A stretch of DNA of 7,801 nt from an uncultured Odoribacter sp. (GTDB taxonomy: Bacteria; Bacteroidota; Bacteroidia; Bacteroidales; Marinifilaceae), in contig CAJJNP010000160.1 of NCBI GenBank assembly GCA_905193145.1, positions 1 through 7,801 on the forward strand. The letters run 5' to 3'. A program made the position numbers and the translations under genes. The notes under the pieces were generated by a model. The model had not been told where the DNA came from. It did no database searches and saw only the letters and a program-made list of their open reading frames with translations. This document shows, piece after piece, positions 1 to 6,356 of this stretch (position 1 is the first letter of the stretch; each line of letters starts with the position of its first letter).

Positions 1-1858
1 AAAATTTCGTACGCTTTTTTTGCCGTTGTTCACCGGTGCCGTATAATTTGTTCAGCAAGTCCGGCCGTTTTATTTTTCGGAGCGTAGCAGTAATCTGTTC
101 GCGGAATTCTTTTTTATACCAGAAAAAGAACATGTTCTGCATTTTTTTCTCTTGGGCATTCTTCACTGTTGCAACGGGTTTCAGCGAATAGGGATGATAG
201 CCTGAATAGTAAATCGTTGTGGCGACAGTCATGGGCGTTGGGGTAAAATCCTGCACCTGTTCTAGCTTGAAGTCCAGCTCTTTGGTTGCGATAGCCAGTT
301 CTGCCATGTCTTCCGGGCGACATCCGGGATGTGATGATATAAAATAAGGTATAATCTGCTCATTCAGCTTGTATTGGGTATTGATGTTGTCAAACAGACC
401 TTTCAATTGTTGGAAAAGTGTGAAAGACGGTTTCCGCATCATTTTGAGAACCCGGGCAGACGAGTGTTCCGGAGCCACTTTGAATCGTCCTGACACATGG
501 TGGCGGATGACTGTTTCCAAATATTCCCGATTAGTCTGATTGGTGCGTTTGTCACCGGTGTCGTGCAGGCAAAGGTCATAGCGGATGCCTGATCCGATAA
601 AACAGTGTTTGATTCCTGGACGTTTTCTGGCAGCTTCATAAAGATGAAGCAGGGAGGCATGATTTGTATCCAGATTTTTGCAGATAACGGGGAAGGCGCA
701 TGAAGCCCGTTTGCAGCGTTTGCAAAGCGAACTGTCTTTGCCGTGCATATTATACATATTGGCAGACGGGCCGCCTAAATCGCTGATGGTACCGTGAAAA
801 TCGGGCATTTGTGTAATGCGGTCCAGCTCCTGCAGAATGGATTCTTCCGAACGGGAGATGATAAACTTACCCTGGTGTGCTGAAATGGTACAAAAGGCAC
901 ATCCACCAAAACAACCGCGATGCATGGTGACAGAGTGGCGTATCATATTGTATGCCGGGATTTCTTTTCCCTTGTAGCGCGGATGAGGCAGACGGGTAAA
1001 GGGGAGGGCATATACGGCATCCAGCTCCTTGGTTGTTAATGGAGGATAAGGTGGATTGACAATGATTTGGTCGTTGCCTAAATGTTGGATGAGCCGTGCC
1101 GCTTCCACGCTGTTGGATTCTTCTTCAATGTGCCGGAAGTTTTCTGCATATTTCTTTTTGTCCTGCAGGCAGGTCTCGTGTGAGTGCAATTGCAGGGTCT
1201 GCCATTTCTTGTTGCCTGCCACCTGTTCTCCTTGCCGGCGGATCACCACGGTTTGGGGTACATTAGTCAAACTATAAAAAGGCACTCCCTTTTTCAGCAT
1301 ACGGCAAATGTCTGTCAGCGGCTTTTCGCCCATACCATACACCAGCAGGTCGGCGCCGCTTGAAGCGAGAATGGAAGGTTGCGGGCAATCTTTCCAGTAG
1401 TCGTAATGGGTCAGTCGGCGCAACGATGCTTCGATGCCTCCGATGATGACCGGTGTTTCAGGATATAATTGCTTTAGAATACGGGTGTAGACAATCGTAG
1501 GCATATCTGGTCGCATACCGGCACGTCCGTCCGGAGTGTAGGCATCGTCCGATCTTCTGCGGCGTGCGGCTGTATAGTGGTTGACCATCGAGTCCATCGA
1601 GCCGGCAGAAACTCCGAAAAACAGACGGGGACAACCCAGTTTTTTGAAGTCGCGCAAATCGTCCTGCCAGTTTGGTTGGGGGACAATAGCCACTTTCAGA
1701 CCTAAAGATTCGAGCAGACGGCCGATTACGGCTGCTCCGAAAGATGGATGGTCTACATACGCATCTCCCGAAAAAAGAATGACATCCAGATAATCCCATC
1801 CCCGTTCTTTCACTTCCTTGGCGGAAGTCGGTAACCATTGTCGTTGTTCTGTATTCAT
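1..1858 (-). CDS. ygiQ: YgiQ family radical SAM protein (3' end beyond window)
   Basis: Read by hand on the minus strand, the frame is open without a stop from the ATG at 1858 to the left edge, giving 619 complete codons. The first residues are MNTEQRQWLPTSAKEVKERG. Residues 1 to about 300 fit the Radical_SAM_N domain, including GGIEASLRR from residue 140. The radical SAM motif CxxxCxxC lies at Cys316, Cys320 and Cys323 (GCFGGCAFC), so it should bind a [4Fe-4S] cluster and cleave S-adenosylmethionine. A second cysteine group (379, 382, 387, 393) follows, as is usual in this family. The C-terminal part fits the DUF3362 region, and DFTPTPMT is readable there. E. coli YgiQ is about 739 residues; from memory Bacteroidales members are shorter, so little is probably missing. 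The substrate of the family is not established. It is divergent from rimO. The start is chosen as the only ATG near the beginning of the conserved region, just downstream of a -7-like element. Confidence 0.93.
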   Translation of the reverse strand, partial: MNTEQRQWLPTSAKEVKERGWDYLDVILFSGDAYVDHPSFGAAVIGRLLESLGLKVAIVPQPNWQDDLRDFKKLGCPRLFFGVSAGSMDSMVNHYTAARRRRSDDAYTPDGRAGMRPDMPTIVYTRILKQLYPETPVIIGGIEASLRRLTHYDYWKDCPQPSILASSGADLLVYGMGEKPLTDICRMLKKGVPFYSLTNVPQTVVIRRQGEQVAGNKKWQTLQLHSHETCLQDKKKYAENFRHIEEESNSVEAARLIQHLGNDQIIVNPPYPPLTTKELDAVYALPFTRLPHPRYKGKEIPAYNMIRHSVTMHRGCFGGCAFCTISAHQGKFIISRSEESILQELDRITQMPDFHGTISDLGGPSANMYNMHGKDSSLCKRCKRASCAFPVICKNLDTNHASLLHLYEAARKRPGIKHCFIGSGIRYDLCLHDTGDKRTNQTNREYLETVIRHHVSGRFKVAPEHSSARVLKMMRKPSFTLFQQLKGLFDNINTQYKLNEQIIPYFISSHPGCRPEDMAELAIATKELDFKLEQVQDFTPTPMTVATTIYYSGYHPYSLKPVATVKNAQEKKMQNMFFFWYKKEFREQITATLRKIKRPDLLNKLYGTGEQRQKKRTKF

Positions 1859-1878
1859 ATTTTAAGTAAATAATCGGA

Positions 1879-1886
1879 CAAAAGTA
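1879..1886 (-). promoter_or_regulatory. Candidate -7 element for ygiQ
   Basis: The minus strand reads TACTTTTG, an exact match to the Bacteroides -7 consensus TAnnTTTG. Transcription would start near 1872, leaving a leader of only about 14 nt before the ATG at 1858. No convincing TTG-type -33 element is seen at the expected distance. Confidence 0.5.
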
Positions 1887-1906
1887 GATAGATTTATTTA
1901 TTTTAC

Positions 1907-1914
1907 TACCTTTG
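1907..1914 (+). promoter_or_regulatory. Candidate -7 element for rimO
   Basis: The plus strand reads TACCTTTG, an exact TAnnTTTG match. Transcription would begin around 1921, about 28 nt before the rimO ATG at 1949. The -33 position falls on the opposing -7 element of ygiQ, and no clear TTG is present there. The leader carries no obvious Shine-Dalgarno sequence, which is normal for Bacteroidetes. Confidence 0.55.
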
Positions 1915-1948
1915 CGGGCCTTAAAACTTCTTTTACTTATTGTCACGT

Positions 1949-3253
1949 ATGAAAAAAGCAAATATAATCAGTCTGGGGTGTTCCAAAAATTTGGTGGATA
2001 CGGAGATGTTACTGAAACAGCTGGACAAAGCTGGATATGCGACGGAAGTAGATGTGGAAAATTCGGATGCTGATGTGGTGATTGTCAATACATGCGGCTT
2101 CATCGGGGATGCAAAAGAAGAGTCGGTCAATACGATTCTTGAGCAGGTAGAGAGGAAGAAAGAGGGATTGGTGAAGCAGATATATGTTATCGGTTGCCTG
2201 TCTCAGCGGTATGGAGAGGATTTGAAACGGGAAATACCGGAAGTGGACGGATTCTTCGGTAAATTCGACTGGAAAGGTGTAATGGAAAAAATGGGTGAGT
2301 ACTTTGATGAAAGTATCCGTAATCAAAGAATATTGACGACACCATCCCATTATGCATACTTGAAAATTTCTGAAGGTTGCAACCGTACCTGTTCCTATTG
2401 TGCCATCCCGATTATGACCGGCAAACACAAATCGCGTGATTTTGACGAACTGTTGGACGAATGTCGTGAACTGGTGAAAGGAGGCGTTAAGGAAATTCTG
2501 GTTGTTGCACAGGATTTGACCTACTATGGCATTGACCTATATGGCAAAAACCGTTTGGCGGAACTAATCGGACGCATTGCAGATATCGAGGGTGTAGAAT
2601 GGATTAAGCTGCATTATGCCTATCCGGCAGGTTTTCCGGAGGAGTTGTTGCCGGTGATGCGCAAACATCCGAATGTATGCCGTTATCTGGACATTGCTCT
2701 TCAGCATTGCAGCGACCACATGCTGAAAATGATGAGAAGAGGCGTGACCAAGCAACAAACTATCGACCTGATACGTAAAATCAGGGAGGAAGTACCGGGA
2801 ATCTTTATCCGTACCACTCTGATGGTTGGTCATCCGGGCGAGACAGAGGCGGATTTTCAGGAGTTGTGCGACTTTGTTCGTGAGATGCGTTTCGAACGTC
2901 TGGGAGTATTTCCTTACTCGCACGAGGACGACACCTATTGCGACCGTTATTACCGGGATGATGTTGAGGAAGAAGTGAAGCAAGAGCGGGCAGAGACCGT
3001 GATGAAGATTCAGGCGGACATATCTGCACAATTGTCTGCTTCGTTGATTGGAAAGCGGATGCGTATATTGGTAGACAGGAAAGAAGAGGAGTATTATATC
3101 GGACGTACAGAGCACGACTCTCCGGAAGTGGATCCGGAAGTATTGGTTGAAACCGATGAGGAATTGCCGGTTGGTGAATTCTGTATGGTGGAAATCACAG
3201 GGGCGGATGAGTACGACCTTTATGCAAAAGTGATAAAAGAAGACCAAGTTTAA
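1949..3253 (+). CDS. rimO: Ribosomal protein S12 methylthiotransferase RimO
   Basis: RimO is a cytoplasmic radical SAM enzyme that adds a beta-methylthio group to a conserved aspartate of ribosomal protein S12 (Asp88/89 in E. coli). The protein is 434 residues from the ATG at 1949. The N-terminal methylthiotransferase domain carries the three cysteines of the auxiliary cluster at 11 (SLGCSKN), 49 (NTCGF) and 83 (IGCLSQ). The radical SAM CxxxCxxC motif is Cys144, Cys148 and Cys151 (EGCNRTCSYC). A TRAM domain spans about 365-432 and ends in the RimO-like YDLYAKV. The segment HYAYP, where MiaB usually has a SHP-type sequence, and the GHPGETE loop favour RimO over the tRNA enzyme MiaB. An in-frame TTG at 1940 would add three residues, but the ATG places MKKANIISLG at the usual family start. 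The gene is divergent from ygiQ and followed after 20 bp by the META lipoprotein gene, probably on the same transcript. Confidence 0.97.
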   Translation: MKKANIISLGCSKNLVDTEMLLKQLDKAGYATEVDVENSDADVVIVNTCGFIGDAKEESVNTILEQVERKKEGLVKQIYVIGCLSQRYGEDLKREIPEVDGFFGKFDWKGVMEKMGEYFDESIRNQRILTTPSHYAYLKISEGCNRTCSYCAIPIMTGKHKSRDFDELLDECRELVKGGVKEILVVAQDLTYYGIDLYGKNRLAELIGRIADIEGVEWIKLHYAYPAGFPEELLPVMRKHPNVCRYLDIALQHCSDHMLKMMRRGVTKQQTIDLIRKIREEVPGIFIRTTLMVGHPGETEADFQELCDFVREMRFERLGVFPYSHEDDTYCDRYYRDDVEEEVKQERAETVMKIQADISAQLSASLIGKRMRILVDRKEEEYYIGRTEHDSPEVDPEVLVETDEELPVGEFCMVEITGADEYDLYAKVIKEDQV

Positions 3254-3273
3254 TTTATAAAAATCGGAAAACA

Positions 3274-3708
3274 ATGAAAAGAATGATGACAGTAATGCTT
3301 GTAGCATTGGTAGCAGCTTTTGCAAGCTGTAAAGGAGGAGAAGATTCAGTAGCTTTGTTAAAAAGCCACGAATGGCAGTTAAAGTCGTTTACTACAGACG
3401 GAACTGTTGTTGCTAATCCTGCTGAATTGCCTGTATTGGCATTTAGCGACAGTACCAAAATGGCAGGCAGTGCTGGTTGCAACCGCTTCTTCGGTACTTA
3501 CACTACAGCCGACAAAGGTGCCATCACTTTAGTGCCTGGCGGAATCACTTTGATGACTTGTCCTGACATTGAATTTGAGGACAAATACATGAAGGCTTTG
3601 GCTGAAGTGAAAACCTATGCTGTAAGCAAAGAGGAGTTGACTCTGAAAAATGCAGATGGAAAAGTAGTGATTGTTTACACTGCTGCTCCTGCAAAATCTG
3701 CAGAATAA
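3274..3708 (+). CDS. META-domain (HslJ-like) lipoprotein
   Basis: This is a 144-residue envelope protein. It begins with a basic MKRMM and a hydrophobic stretch ending in FASC, so Cys19 is the likely lipidated residue after signal peptidase II cleavage; Lys-Gly-Gly-Glu-Asp follows. The rest is one META domain: Trp34 in HEWQLKSF opens it, GSAGCNRFFGTY spans 65-76, and TLMTCP lies at 92-97 with Cys96. Cys69 and Cys96 are the two cysteines of the mature domain and may be paired. META proteins such as HslJ are linked to heat and antibiotic resistance in E. coli, but no biochemical activity is established and I infer none here. It starts 20 bp after rimO with no promoter of its own that I can see, and a strong hairpin follows. 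Met4 (position 3283) is a possible alternative start that would shorten the signal peptide n-region. Confidence 0.9.
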   Translation: MKRMMTVMLVALVAAFASCKGGEDSVALLKSHEWQLKSFTTDGTVVANPAELPVLAFSDSTKMAGSAGCNRFFGTYTTADKGAITLVPGGITLMTCPDIEFEDKYMKALAEVKTYAVSKEELTLKNADGKVVIVYTAAPAKSAE

Positions 3709-3730
3709 GAAGCTGTCGCTCGGAAATTGG

Positions 3731-3754
3731 ATGTCAGGGACAGAATCCCTGCAT
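3731..3754 (+). terminator. First of two tandem hairpins after the META gene
   Basis: CAGGGA at 3735-3740 pairs with TCCCTG at 3746-3751 around a 5-nt loop. Past a single bulged T at 3734, ATG/CAT extends the stem by three pairs. A short T-rich stretch (ttatttg) follows. It is weaker than the next hairpin and may be an auxiliary terminator or mRNA 3'-end structure. Confidence 0.4.
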
Positions 3755-3765
3755 TTATTTGAATT

Positions 3766-3802
3766 AAAATCGGCTGTCTGCTTGTCGGACAGCCGATTTT
3801 TC
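3766..3802 (+). terminator. Rho-independent terminator of rimO-META unit
   Basis: A perfect 13-bp stem joins 3766-3778 (AAAATCGGCTGTC) to 3788-3800. One further G-C pair and one G-T pair leave a 5-nt loop at 3781-3785. The 3' arm ends in a run of five T (3797-3801) followed by CTTT. The A-rich base of the 5' arm suggests it could also work on the other strand. Confidence 0.88.
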
Positions 3803-3814
3803 TTTATATCCCTA

Positions 3815-3845
3815 TTTGTTTTTACAAAAATAAATTCCAATTTTG
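3815..3845 (+). promoter_or_regulatory. Probable hppA promoter, Bacteroides type
   Basis: TTTG at 3815-3818 fits the -33 element. After a 19-bp spacer, CAATTTTG at 3838-3845 matches the -7 consensus TAnnTTTG except for its first base. Both elements and the spacing fit the Bacteroides sigma factor. Transcription would start near 3852, leaving a leader of about 24 nt before the hppA ATG. It lies just after the terminator of the preceding unit, so hppA looks independently transcribed. Confidence 0.6.
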
Positions 3846-3875
3846 TATTACTACTAACATTTAAACTTCAAGATT

Positions 3876-6059
3876 ATGATTAATCATCTATTCTGGATAG
3901 TGCCTGCTTGCTCGCTGATAGCACTGTTCTTTGCGTGGCTTTTCTTCAGGGGTATGATGAAGGAGTCGGAAGGTAACGAGACAATGAAGCGTATTGCCGG
4001 CCACGTGCGTAAGGGTGCGATGGCTTATTTAAAACAGCAGTATAAAATTGTGGGGATTGTATTTCTGGTGTTGTGTATCTTCTTTGCTTGGATGGCATAC
4101 GGACCGGGATTGCAGAACGGATGGGTATGGTTTGCCTTTCTGACCGGAGGATTCTTTTCGGGTCTGGCAGGATTCATAGGCATGAAAACAGCTACCTATG
4201 CCTCTGCCCGTACGGCAAATGCAGCCAGCCGCAGTATGAACGACGGTCTGAAGGTGGCGTTTCGCTCGGGAGCTGTGATGGGGTTGGTTGTAGTTGGTCT
4301 GGCATTGCTTGACATCTCGTTGTGGTGGTTGGTTCTGGATTATTTTATAGAAGAGGCAGATGCGACCCACAAGGCGGTGATGATTACCACCACCATGCTG
4401 ACTTTTGGAATGGGAGCTTCCACGCAGGCCTTATTTGCACGTGTAGGGGGAGGAATCTTCACCAAGGCGGCTGATGTCGGAGCCGACCTGGTCGGCAAAG
4501 TGGAAGCCGGCATACCGGAAGACGATCCGCGCAATCCTGCAACCATTGCCGATAATGTAGGCGATAATGTAGGTGATGTGGCGGGGATGGGAGCCGATTT
4601 GTACGAATCGTATTGCGGTTCGGTGTTGGCAACGGCGGCTTTGGGAGCGGCGGCTTTTATCGCCTCACCGGAACTCCAGTTTAACGCCATCCTGGCGCCG
4701 ATGTTGATAGCTGCCTTGGGCGTCATTTTGTCCTTGTTGGGTATTTTTCTGGTAAAAACCAAAGAGGGTGCCACACAATTGCAATTATTGCGTTCGCTGG
4801 ATAGAGGCATCAACACCAGTTCCGTTTTGATAGTAGTGGCAAGTTTTATAGTGATTCACCTGTTGGGGTTAAGCTATTGGATATGCGGTTCGGTTATAAC
4901 CGGTTTGCTGACCGGTATCGTCATCGGCAAAGCAACCGAATACTACACCTCCCATGCCTATCGTCCGACGCAGGACATTGCCGGCAGTGCAGAGACAGGA
5001 CCAGCCACCGTAATTATCAAAGGGATAGGTACCGGAATGATATCTACGGCAATACCTGTGATAACCATCGTTGTGGGAATCATATTGGCCTATCTCTTTG
5101 CAGCGGAAATGGATATGGGCAACATGTCGATGGGATTATACGGTGTAGGCATAGCAGCAGTCGGTATGCTCTCCACATTGGGCATAACGCTGGCGACGGA
5201 TGCCTATGGGCCGATAGCCGACAATGCCGGGGGTAATGCAGAGATGAGCGAATTGGGCGAAGAGGTGCGCAAACGTACCGATGCCTTGGATGCGCTGGGC
5301 AACACCACGGCTGCCACCGGTAAAGGATTTGCCATCGGTTCTGCTGCATTGACCGGTTTGGCACTTCTGGCTTCCTATATTGAAGAGATAAAAATCGGTC
5401 TGATCCGTTTGGGACACACTACGCTTGAAATTGGAGACAACGTCATCAACACGGCATCGGCAGGCTTGAAGGACATGATGACCTATTACGATGTCAATCT
5501 GATGAACCCTAAAGTCTTGGCTGGAGTATTCATCGGTTCGATGATGGCATTTCTTTTTTGTGGTCTCACCATGAATGCAGTGGGACGTGCGGCACAGAAA
5601 ATGGTCAATGAAGTGCGTCGTCAATTCCGTGAAATCAAAGGCATCCTTGAAGGCAAGGCAGAGCCGGACTATGCCCGTTGTGTAGAAATTTCCACTCGAG
5701 GCGCACAGCGGGAGATGGTATTTCCCTCTCTGTTGGCAATCATTGTGCCGATAGTTATTGGTCTGATATTTGGTGTGGCAGGTGTATTGGGATTGTTGGC
5801 AGGCGGTTTGGGCGCAGGATTTGTTTTGGCGGTTTTCATGGCTAATTCCGGTGGAGCATGGGATAATGCCAAGAAATACGTAGAAGAGGGTCATTTTGGC
5901 GGCAAAGGCTCGGAATGTCACAAGGCAACAGTGATTGGCGACACTGTGGGCGACCCGTTTAAGGACACCTCCGGTCCCAGTTTGAATATCCTTATCAAAT
6001 TGATGAGCATGGTGGCAATTGTCATGGCAGGTCTGACTTGCACCTTCAGCCTTCTGTAA
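3876..6059 (+). CDS. hppA: Membrane-bound ion-pumping pyrophosphatase (Na+ type, probably Na+/H+, K+-dependent)
   Basis: HppA hydrolyses cytoplasmic PPi and uses the energy to pump cations across the inner membrane. The 727-residue length fits the family, which has about 16 membrane helices. The active-site signatures are intact: [11 protein letters not shown] at 200-210, [20 protein letters not shown] at 215-234, [12 protein letters not shown] at 442-453, and [14 protein letters not shown] at 688-701. Glu244 in LYESYCGS sits at the helix-6 position typical of Na+ pumps, whereas plant H+ pumps have the glutamate four residues later. Thr90, Phe94 and Asp146 agree with the residues I recall as marking the Na+,H+-cotransporting subfamily described for Bacteroides vulgatus; a nearby Met174 may match the fourth. 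Ala479 and Gly482 in [10 protein letters not shown] indicate the K+-dependent class, because K+-independent enzymes carry Lys at the first of these. The ATG at 3876 gives a first membrane helix of normal length. It has its own promoter and is convergent with the downstream regulator. Confidence 0.97.
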   Translation: MINHLFWIVPACSLIALFFAWLFFRGMMKESEGNETMKRIAGHVRKGAMAYLKQQYKIVGIVFLVLCIFFAWMAYGPGLQNGWVWFAFLTGGFFSGLAGFIGMKTATYASARTANAASRSMNDGLKVAFRSGAVMGLVVVGLALLDISLWWLVLDYFIEEADATHKAVMITTTMLTFGMGASTQALFARVGGGIFTKAADVGADLVGKVEAGIPEDDPRNPATIADNVGDNVGDVAGMGADLYESYCGSVLATAALGAAAFIASPELQFNAILAPMLIAALGVILSLLGIFLVKTKEGATQLQLLRSLDRGINTSSVLIVVASFIVIHLLGLSYWICGSVITGLLTGIVIGKATEYYTSHAYRPTQDIAGSAETGPATVIIKGIGTGMISTAIPVITIVVGIILAYLFAAEMDMGNMSMGLYGVGIAAVGMLSTLGITLATDAYGPIADNAGGNAEMSELGEEVRKRTDALDALGNTTAATGKGFAIGSAALTGLALLASYIEEIKIGLIRLGHTTLEIGDNVINTASAGLKDMMTYYDVNLMNPKVLAGVFIGSMMAFLFCGLTMNAVGRAAQKMVNEVRRQFREIKGILEGKAEPDYARCVEISTRGAQREMVFPSLLAIIVPIVIGLIFGVAGVLGLLAGGLGAGFVLAVFMANSGGAWDNAKKYVEEGHFGGKGSECHKATVIGDTVGDPFKDTSGPSLNILIKLMSMVAIVMAGLTCTFSLL

Positions 6060-6071
6060 AAAATATCATTT

Positions 6072-6109
6072 GCGGCAGAATTAACAGCGGTTGCGGTTCG
6101 TTCTGCCGC
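6072..6109 (+). terminator. Hairpin after hppA, probable terminator
   Basis: GCGGCAGAA at 6072-6080 pairs perfectly with 6101-6109, beginning 12 nt after the hppA stop codon. Inside the stem, AAC (6083-6085) pairs with GTT (6096-6098) and GC with GC around a GGTT loop, giving a long, slightly interrupted hairpin. No proper T run follows (tacattgcac), so it may act as a transcript 3'-end stabiliser or a weak terminator. Confidence 0.55.
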
Positions 6110-6145
6110 TTACATTGCACCCTCAATGCTCCCACTTAATTATAT

Positions 6146-6229
6146 GACAAATATATATCAAATATAACACATCTATAAGACAAAGATAACAGTCTGTTAT
6201 CTTTGATATGTAGTTGTCATATCTTTGTC
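6146..6229. repeat. Phased array of 11-bp repeats with dyad symmetry
   Basis: Seven 11-bp units can be laid end to end around a 7-bp centre (6190-6196). Four point right: GACAAATATAT (6146), ATCAAATATAA (6157), CACATCTATAA (6168) and GACAAAGATAA (6179). Three point left when read on the minus strand: ATCAAAGATAA (6197-6207), GACAACTACAT (6208-6218) and GACAAAGATAT (6219-6229). Five units match GACAAAGATAA at 8 to 11 of 11 positions; the third rightward unit and the middle leftward unit are degenerate at 7 of 11. The inner pair forms a perfect palindrome, 6181-6191 with 6195-6205 around GTC. The outer flanks match as ATGACAAATATAT (6144-6156) and the reverse complement of 6219-6231, 12 of 13. 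An 11-bp period puts the units on one face of the helix, as for cooperative protein binding. Every good unit read from its opposite strand is also a TAnnTTTG -7 element, so a promoter cluster is an alternative reading. Function is unknown. Confidence 0.6.
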
Positions 6230-6250
6230 ATGGAATTGAATCGGACATAA

Positions 6251-6340
6251 ACAAATGTCAATAAAGTTCATTACATTGGTTTTCTTTGCTTTGAAGATCC
6301 TGACGGTTTGCTGCTGGAATTTTATGAGAGGCTGAGGTAA
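6251..6340 (+). pseudogene. C-terminal remnant of a glyoxalase/VOC-family protein
   Basis: The plus-strand frame ending at the TAA of 6338-6340 reads about 29 residues, including VHYIGFLCFEDPDG and then LLLEFYERLR. The pattern of a strand followed by F-x-DPDG-x-x-x-E-F-Y-E is the usual C-terminal signature of vicinal-oxygen-chelate proteins (glyoxalase I, bleomycin resistance), and its Glu in LLLEFYE is the usual metal ligand position. A TAA at 6248-6250 closes the frame upstream, and no matching N-terminal part exists in the region, which is occupied by the repeat array. In the same frame an ATG at 6230 reads MELNRT before that stop. I infer the tail of a gene lost by deletion. The assignment rests on a short segment, so chance similarity is possible. 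Confidence 0.55.
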
Positions 6341-6356
6341 CAAAAACGCATCTTAT

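Larger units (their letters stand above)
6060..6356. other. Intergenic region between convergent hppA and regulator
   Basis: These 297 bp hold no intact gene. From left to right: the hppA 3' hairpin (6072-6109), a short unassigned AT-rich stretch, the 11-bp repeat array (6146-6229), the VOC-like remnant (6251-6340) and 16 bp before the regulator stop. Both flanking genes read into it, so the array is downstream of both and is not in a normal promoter position for either. I saw no strong T-tract terminator for the minus-strand regulator. Confidence 0.7.

Noticed and set aside
1940..1948. TTG at 1940 as the rimO start
   Set aside because: It adds only three residues before MKKANIISLGCSKN, which already matches the usual family start, and an ATG is the likelier initiator.
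1458..1961. 167-codon open frame on the minus strand crossing the ygiQ start and the divergent promoters
   Set aside because: It is in a different frame from the ygiQ reading frame that carries the family motifs, and it runs through both -7 elements.
2564..3325. 253-codon open frame on the minus strand
   Set aside because: It lies antisense across the second half of rimO and the start of the META gene. Its translation is cysteine-, histidine- and serine-rich with no recognisable motif, while the plus frame carries all conserved RimO motifs.
5136..5921. 261-codon open frame on the minus strand
   Set aside because: It is antisense to the most conserved half of hppA and has shadow-like composition with no domain.
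6181..6205. The perfect palindrome as a rho-independent terminator
   Set aside because: The stem is AT-rich with a 3-nt loop and no T run follows on either strand, so it fits the array better than a terminator.
6144..6231. The repeat array as a MITE with terminal inverted repeats
   Set aside because: The outer 13-bp ends match 12 of 13, but I see no convincing flanking target duplication, and the internal 11-bp periodicity is not explained by a MITE.
6144..6231. The repeat array as a CRISPR, plasmid iteron set or DnaA-box origin
   Set aside because: The units are too short and lack spacers for a CRISPR, no replication gene is nearby, and TTATCTTTG differs from the DnaA box TTATCCACA at three positions.
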